Shown here piece after piece: positions 7,611 through 11,456 of a stretch of DNA of 11,456 bases. Where the stretch lies: contig JASHVU010000751.1 in assembly GCA_030044455.1 (NCBI GenBank), positions 1 to 11,456 on the forward strand, given 5' to 3'. The position numbers were made by a program, and so were the translations under genes. Source of the stretch: Acidobacteriaceae bacterium (GTDB lineage Bacteria > Acidobacteriota > Terriglobia > Terriglobales > Acidobacteriaceae). Each line of letters opens with the position of its first letter. The first letter of the stretch is position 1. The notes beneath the pieces are model-generated. The model made no database searches and had not been told where the DNA came from. It saw only the letters and a list, made by a program, of their open reading frames with translations.

Positions 7611-8296
7611 ACAATGCAGAGTTAATCCGCAAGGCCGGGCCACTGGACGGAGTAAGAGCGCTCGTATTTGACTTAGACGGAACGTTGGTCGATTCAGCAA
7701 TTGGAATTAGCGCTTCCTTGAGTTCCGCCTTTAAGGCTGCGGGCCGAGAGATGCCATTGGGCGATCTGGCGAAGGTTGTGGGTCCCCCAATCAACGTGAT
7801 TGCGCTAAGGCTTGAGCCCTCCCTGACTCCTGACGAAGTTACTGTAATTGAGAAGGAATATCGTGCGGAATACGATGCCAACGGGTGGCGTTCCACCACC
7901 GCTTTTGCAGGAGTTGTGGAAGGCCTTATGCGGCTTCGCAGGACCGGGCTGCGCCTGTTTGTTGTGACGAACAAACCGCGGATACCAACACAAAAGATGC
8001 TGGAACACTTGGGGATTCGTGTCGCGTTTGAGGCGGTTCTGACGCGCGACACGCGCATCCCCAAGTATGCAAATAAGACCGAGATGCTGGCTGAGCTGAT
8101 GAGAAATTATGGATTAGAAGCTGAGATTACTGCTATGGTCGGTGACACGAGCGAAGACCAGGAGGCGGCGAGAGACAATGGCGTACGATTTGTCCATGTC
8201 ACATACGGCTACGGCTGCGTCCTTGAAACAGACCTTCAGGTTAAACAGTTTCAAGCTTTAGAAGATATGTTGAGCCGAGGGAATAAGGAACAATGA
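7607..8296 (+). CDS. HAD-superfamily phosphatase (phosphoglycolate phosphatase-like)
   Basis: Protein of 229 residues with all HAD motifs: [10 protein letters not shown] with nucleophile Asp22 and acid/base Asp24, VVTNK with Thr121, a conserved Lys (Lys153 or Lys157), and MVGDTSEDQ with Asp180 and Asp184. The helical cap inserted after motif I is of the Gph/PGMB type. It probably dephosphorylates a small phosphorylated metabolite; the substrate is not shown by the sequence. The ATG overlaps the aldolase stop (ATGA) and has no clear ribosome-binding site of its own, so translation is probably coupled. Its stop likewise overlaps the next start. Its place between an aldolase-like protein and a ThDP carboligase suggests the three act on one side-chain precursor, or that it cleans up a phosphorylated by-product. 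Confidence 0.88.
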   Translation: MNNAELIRKAGPLDGVRALVFDLDGTLVDSAIGISASLSSAFKAAGREMPLGDLAKVVGPPINVIALRLEPSLTPDEVTVIEKEYRAEYDANGWRSTTAFAGVVEGLMRLRRTGLRLFVVTNKPRIPTQKMLEHLGIRVAFEAVLTRDTRIPKYANKTEMLAELMRNYGLEAEITAMVGDTSEDQEAARDNGVRFVHVTYGYGCVLETDLQVKQFQALEDMLSRGNKEQ

Positions 8297-10068
8297 AGTA
8301 CAGCGACCAGCTTGTTACTTGGTTATCGGATTTGGGCTATACTCACTGCTTTTTTGTGGCCGGCGGAAACATCATGCATCTCGTCGAGAGTTGCAGCCAG
8401 AAGCTGACATGTGTGCCTGTAGTCCATGAGGTAGCGGCCGGAATAGCGGTGGAATACTTCAATGAAGTATCTGAGCGCGGGCGAGCGTTTGCCTTGGTAA
8501 CAGCGGGGCCCGGAATGACGAATATCTTGACTGCGATGGCCGGAGCATATCTGGAAAGCCGCGAAATGCTCGTCATCGGCGGGCAGGTAAAAGTTGAGGA
8601 CCTGGCCAGGGGGAAGGTGCGCCAGCGGGGCATTCAAGAGATCGACGGGGTTGAGATTGCGAAACCTGTGACCGTGAAGTCCGTTCTCATGGACAGGGTG
8701 TGGACTTGCGAGGAATTCTCGGAACTAACTGAGGCCGGTAGCAGTGGGAGAAAGGGTCCGGTGTTTCTGGAGGTTCCACTTGACCTGCAGGGCGCCCACG
8801 TGAACGAAGGGGAGTTGAATCGAGGAACGATTGCGAAAGCCAAACCTATATTCAATGAAATTCCACACGAGAAGTTGATGGAGGTGGTCTCGCTGCTGAA
8901 GAAGGCCGCGCGGCCTGTGCTTCTTTTGGGCGGCGGGATAAGCCGGGCGACGGCGGCCAGGATGCTGGACAGGTTGGAAGTACTGGGCGTGCCAGTTATG
9001 GTGACTTGGAATGGGTTGGACCGGGTACCGGATAATCACCCAATGTTTTTTGGGCGGCCGAATACCTGGGGCCAGCGATCGGCAAACATCCTGATGCAGC
9101 AAGCGGACCTTCTGGTGGCGCTGGGTACGCGTCTAGGCTTGCAACAGACAGGGTTCAACTGGAATCAATTCATTCCCGTTGGCAAAGTGGTGCAAGTTGA
9201 TTGCGACCCGTCGGAATTGCAGAAGGGACATCCGAGAGTGGATTTCCCTATCTGTGGGGATGCGAACCTGGTGCTGGAGTTCATCACCGGGCAAACCGGT
9301 TATGGCGATCACAGCGAGTGGGTCAGCTTCTGTCGCAAGGTGAAAGGACTGATTCCTTTGGACGATCCGCAGAACTGTGGCGGGATCGAATTTATTTCAC
9401 CCTACCAGTTTTGCTTAAGGCTGTCGGAACTTTCTACAAATCACGACGTAATAGTGCCATGCAGCAGCGGAGGTGCGAACACGGTGATGCAGCAAACCTT
9501 TCAAGTAAAGCAAGGCCAGCGGGCGCTTAACAGCGGCGGTCTCGCTTCCATGGGCTACGGCCTGGGCGGGGCCATCGGAGCGGCGTTTGCAGCCAATGGA
9601 CGAAGGGTAATTCTTGTCGAAGGAGACGGCGGGTTTGCGCAGAACCTTCAGGAGCTTGGGACTGTAACTGTAAATCGCCTGAATCTGAAAATCTTCCTCT
9701 TTGACAATAACGGCTACGCCTCGATTCGCATGACCCAGAAGAACTATTTTGACGGGCACAGTGTCGGTTGTGATAGTGAGACAGGTCTTGGCATTCCGAA
9801 TTGGGAATGTCTCTTTGCAGCCTTTGGAATCCCGGTCATCCGCATCAGCGATGGATATCAGAAGGATAAGTGCTTCTTGGATCTCTTTGAATCGCAGGGT
9901 CCAGCTGCTTTTCTGGTGAGGATCGACCCCAACCAGACCTATTTCCCGAAGATTAGCAGCAGAGTGAGACCGGACGGAGCTATGGAATCCAACCCGTTGC
10001 ATCTCATGTCTCCTGAGCTGCCGGCCAATGTTGCGGCTGAAGTATTTCGGTACTTGCAAGTAACATAG
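8293..10068 (+). CDS. Acetolactate synthase-like ThDP-dependent enzyme (YerE-like candidate)
   Basis: Protein of 591 residues with the three-domain layout of acetohydroxyacid synthase. The N-terminal pyrimidine domain has VVHEVAAG with catalytic Glu46 and TAGPGMTN; the central domain has GGGISRA and GTRLGLQQTG; the C-terminal domain has the ThDP/Mg motif EGDGGF (Gly444-Asp445-Gly446) with Asn472-Asn473 26 residues later. Family members decarboxylate a 2-keto acid and transfer the acyl unit. Yersinia YerE, which adds a two-carbon unit from pyruvate to C4 of a CDP-4-keto-3,6-dideoxyhexose, belongs to this superfamily. The position downstream of rfbFGH and directly before an SDR reductase matches the yerE-yerF order, which argues for sugar branching rather than valine/isoleucine synthesis; no small ilvN-like subunit is present. 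FAD dependence cannot be judged by eye. AAGGAA (8285-8290) precedes the ATG, which overlaps the HAD stop (ATGA). Confidence 0.88.
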   Translation: MKYSDQLVTWLSDLGYTHCFFVAGGNIMHLVESCSQKLTCVPVVHEVAAGIAVEYFNEVSERGRAFALVTAGPGMTNILTAMAGAYLESREMLVIGGQVKVEDLARGKVRQRGIQEIDGVEIAKPVTVKSVLMDRVWTCEEFSELTEAGSSGRKGPVFLEVPLDLQGAHVNEGELNRGTIAKAKPIFNEIPHEKLMEVVSLLKKAARPVLLLGGGISRATAARMLDRLEVLGVPVMVTWNGLDRVPDNHPMFFGRPNTWGQRSANILMQQADLLVALGTRLGLQQTGFNWNQFIPVGKVVQVDCDPSELQKGHPRVDFPICGDANLVLEFITGQTGYGDHSEWVSFCRKVKGLIPLDDPQNCGGIEFISPYQFCLRLSELSTNHDVIVPCSSGGANTVMQQTFQVKQGQRALNSGGLASMGYGLGGAIGAAFAANGRRVILVEGDGGFAQNLQELGTVTVNRLNLKIFLFDNNGYASIRMTQKNYFDGHSVGCDSETGLGIPNWECLFAAFGIPVIRISDGYQKDKCFLDLFESQGPAAFLVRIDPNQTYFPKISSRVRPDGAMESNPLHLMSPELPANVAAEVFRYLQVT

Positions 10069-10084
10069 CTCTTATGGGATACGG

Positions 10085-10108
10085 ATATAGGCTGAGAATA
10101 TAGGTTGA
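10085..10108 (+). repeat. Two-copy 13-bp tandem repeat before the SDR start
   Basis: ATATAGGCTGA (10085-10095) recurs as ATATAGGTTGA (10098-10108), period 13, one mismatch in eleven. It fills most of the 41-bp gap between the ThDP gene and the TTG start of the SDR gene, and the AGG within the second copy is the only ribosome-binding-like element there. Confidence 0.5.
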
Positions 10109-10109
10109 A

Positions 10110-11192
10110 TTGACACACGAAGTTAGCTGGAGTAATCGCGTGGCTCTTCCTCTGCCGACAGAAGATCTGGACCTCGTACTCGCGCATACACGCGAGCTTT
10201 GGCGCGAGGTTCGTGGGGAGCGGATCTTCATGACCGGAGGCACGGGTTTTTTCGGCTGTTGGCTGGCCGAGAGTTTTGCTAATGCCAATCGCGTTGAGAA
10301 GCTCGCCGCTACGCTGACGGTTCTGACGCGCAACCCTCTTGCCTTTGCAAAGAAATGCCCCCATGTGGTCTCTGATCCTGCGATTGTATTGCGGGCAGGA
10401 GATGTCCGGGATTTTGTTTACCCTGACGGCGAATTTAAATATGTGATTCATGCGGCGACCGAGGCGAGTGCGATACAGGAAGCCGAGAATCCAATTGAGA
10501 TGCTCACGACCATCCTGCACGGTACCGAAAGAGCTTTACAGTTCGCTGCAAGTCATGGCACCCAGAAATTCCTGCTTACCAGCTCCGGCGCGGTCTATGG
10601 GAGTCAGCCTCCTTCGATAACACACCTCACTGAGGATTATGCAGGCGCACCGAACCAACTGGCGCTTTCCTCGGTGTATGCAGAAGGAAAACGGGCCGCC
10701 GAGATGTTGTGCGCCGTCTACGGGGCACGATACGGAATTGCATGCAAAATCGCACGATGTTTTGCATTTGTGGGCCCGCATTTGCCGTTGCATGCCCATT
10801 TTGCGATAGGAAATTTTATCCGTGACGCAATGCGGGGCCATTCCATCCAAATCAGCGGCGACGGCACTCCTATGCGTTCCTACATGTATGCCGCCGATCT
10901 GGCCATCTGGCTTTGGACGATCCTCCTTCGTGCTCCCTCGATGGAAGCGATCAATGTCGGTTCCGGCCAAGCCCTCAGCATCCTGGAGCTTGCACGGACC
11001 GTGGCGGCGGCCATCGGTTCCACCGCGGAAATTCATGTCGCCCGTCCTGCCGTCCCTGGCGCACTGAGGCTGCAATACGTTCCCAGCGTACAAAAGGCCG
11101 AAAAGCTACTCGGATTAAAGTGTCAGGTCGGTTTGCCTGATGCTATTCAACGCACCGCTGAATGGCATGAGCATCATCGCGTACTCAAATAG
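10110..11192 (+). CDS. NAD(P)-dependent extended-SDR epimerase/reductase (YerF-like position)
   Basis: Protein of 360 residues from TTG 10110. The only alternatives further in are GTG 10140 and an ATG at 10230 that would cut the first beta strand, while an in-frame TAG at 10101 closes the frame upstream. Residues 1-37 form an extension (LDLVLAHTRELWREVRG) before the Rossmann motif MTGGTGFFG with Gly43, Gly46 and Gly49. LLTSSGAVYGS and YAEGK (Tyr190, Lys194) supply the Ser-Tyr-Lys catalytic set; ARCFAFVGPHLPL and RSYMYAADLAIWL are typical of extended SDRs acting on nucleotide sugars. Following the ThDP enzyme, it would reduce the keto group left on the newly attached side chain, as YerF does in yersiniose synthesis (inference from gene order). 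A sugar 4-reductase or epimerase role is also possible. No strong ribosome-binding site is seen. Confidence 0.87.
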   Translation: MTHEVSWSNRVALPLPTEDLDLVLAHTRELWREVRGERIFMTGGTGFFGCWLAESFANANRVEKLAATLTVLTRNPLAFAKKCPHVVSDPAIVLRAGDVRDFVYPDGEFKYVIHAATEASAIQEAENPIEMLTTILHGTERALQFAASHGTQKFLLTSSGAVYGSQPPSITHLTEDYAGAPNQLALSSVYAEGKRAAEMLCAVYGARYGIACKIARCFAFVGPHLPLHAHFAIGNFIRDAMRGHSIQISGDGTPMRSYMYAADLAIWLWTILLRAPSMEAINVGSGQALSILELARTVAAAIGSTAEIHVARPAVPGALRLQYVPSVQKAEKLLGLKCQVGLPDAIQRTAEWHEHHRVLK

Positions 11193-11219
11193 ATTTTGTC
11201 CTATCAACTTGCGCCTCTA

Positions 11220-11261
11220 AGGTTTTGATTTATTACCCCTCATGCGTGCGGGGAAGAACCT
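11220..11261 (+). terminator. Weak hairpin after the SDR gene, possible end of the operon
   Basis: CCCC (11236-11239) pairs with GGGG (11250-11253), with an inner CA/TG pair around TGCG. AGGTT (11220-11224) and AACCT (11257-11261) could close an outer stem. No T-run follows on the plus strand, so a factor-independent terminator is not well supported; it is listed because it lies right after the last gene of the run. Confidence 0.25.
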
Positions 11262-11305
11262 AATAAAGTGGATTTCGGCCTCAACCCGTCCAAAGTTTGA
11301 AAGGG

Positions 11306-11311
11306 TATAAT
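11306..11311 (+). promoter_or_regulatory. Perfect TATAAT -10 hexamer upstream of the edge gene
   Basis: A consensus TATAAT lies 51 bp before the GTG start of the partial gene at 11363. No good TTGACA-like -35 is present at the usual distance (17 bp upstream reads AACCCG), so the promoter would depend on another feature or an activator. It suggests the edge gene may have its own transcript start. Confidence 0.4.
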
Positions 11312-11350
11312 CTGAGTTGATACCTTCGGTGAATGGCAAAGGTAACGCTC

Positions 11351-11356
11351 AGGAGG
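11351..11356 (+). promoter_or_regulatory. Strong ribosome-binding site for the partial edge gene
   Basis: AGGAGG sits 6 bases before GTG 11363, the best match to the anti-Shine-Dalgarno consensus that I noticed in the window. It fixes the start of the truncated gene, and favours the GTG frame over the competing ATG at 11370, which stops after 27 codons. Confidence 0.75.
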
Positions 11357-11362
11357 AATTGG

Positions 11363-11456
11363 GTGGGCGAATGCAGGAATTGCGGCTCGACAGATTTGGA
11401 GGATGTCGGGTTTGTCGGCGAAGTAGCTCCCTTTTTCTTGAAAAGGGTCTGTAACC
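11363..11456 (+). CDS. N-terminus of a probable zinc-ribbon SAM-dependent (sugar C-)methyltransferase
   Basis: The frame opens at GTG 11363 behind a consensus ribosome-binding site and continues for 31 codons and one base to the window end. The start reads MGECRNCGSTDLEDVGFVGE, then VAPFFLKRVCN. The CxxCG knuckle (Cys4, Cys7) followed by a 'dlGf' turn is the look of the N-terminal zinc-binding domain that precedes the methyltransferase fold in the Methyltransf_13/14 type of sugar methyltransferases found in O-antigen and antibiotic-sugar clusters. No SAM-binding motif is inside the window, so the assignment rests on about 30 residues and on context. If right, it would act on the CDP-keto sugar or on the branched product. 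Confidence 0.6.
   Translation, partial: MGECRNCGSTDLEDVGFVGEVAPFFLKRVCN

Noticed and set aside
9415..10059. 214-codon minus-strand frame inside the ThDP gene
   Set aside because: It lies fully antisense to the conserved ThDP-binding domain and has no recognisable domain or ribosome-binding site.
8293..10068. Catabolic or biosynthetic acetolactate synthase for branched-chain amino acids
   Set aside because: No ilvN or ilvC nearby, and the gene is coupled to nucleotide-sugar genes; kept as an alternative rather than the main call.
1..11456. CRISPR array, tRNA, rRNA, insertion sequence or transposase
   Set aside because: No regularly spaced repeats, tRNA-like cloverleaf, rRNA sequence, terminal inverted repeats or transposase motifs were seen on either strand.

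Overview
The window looks like part of a surface-polysaccharide (O-antigen, capsule or exopolysaccharide) locus from a moderately GC-rich bacterium that probably has an outer membrane. The diderm inference rests on a Wza-type export protein at the left edge and a Tat-type lipoprotein beside it. An Acidobacteriota-like soil bacterium would fit the composition, the frequent GTG/TTG starts and the overall protein character, but this is an impression. There is no rRNA or other marker gene to confirm it.

Left part (1-3512): a polysaccharide-export protein (PES/SLBB type) runs off the left edge on the minus strand. About 0.9 kb without a convincing gene separates it from a divergent plus-strand gene. 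That gene encodes a secreted, Tat-dependent, lipidated right-handed beta-helix protein related to pectate lyase/GH28 enzymes. A further 0.44 kb gap follows.

Main operon (3513-11192, all plus strand): the first three genes are the CDP-3,6-dideoxyhexose core. They are rfbF/ddhA (glucose-1-phosphate cytidylyltransferase), rfbG/ddhB (CDP-glucose 4,6-dehydratase) and rfbH/ddhC (CDP-4-keto-6-deoxyglucose 3-dehydrase, with an intact [2Fe-2S] cysteine pattern). After a 114-bp gap with a hairpin come an HpcH/HpaI (citrate-lyase-like) aldolase-family protein, a HAD phosphatase and an acetolactate-synthase-like ThDP enzyme, each overlapping the next by ATGA. An extended-SDR reductase/epimerase closes the run. 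Core genes followed by a ThDP enzyme and an SDR match the logic of yersiniose synthesis (ddhABC-yerE-yerF): a two-carbon unit is added to C4 of a CDP-4-keto-dideoxy sugar and the product is reduced. The aldolase/HAD pair is not part of the classical yersiniose set, and the ddhD reductase partner of RfbH is not in the window.

Right edge (11193-11456): a small intergenic region with a perfect TATAAT hexamer precedes an excellent ribosome-binding site. It leads into the first 31 codons of a GTG-started gene with an N-terminal CxxC zinc-ribbon, as in sugar C-methyltransferase-type SAM enzymes. Together the cluster is best read as making a CDP-linked, branched-chain and possibly C-methylated deoxysugar for a surface glycan. 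No glycosyltransferase, flippase or polymerase is visible here.
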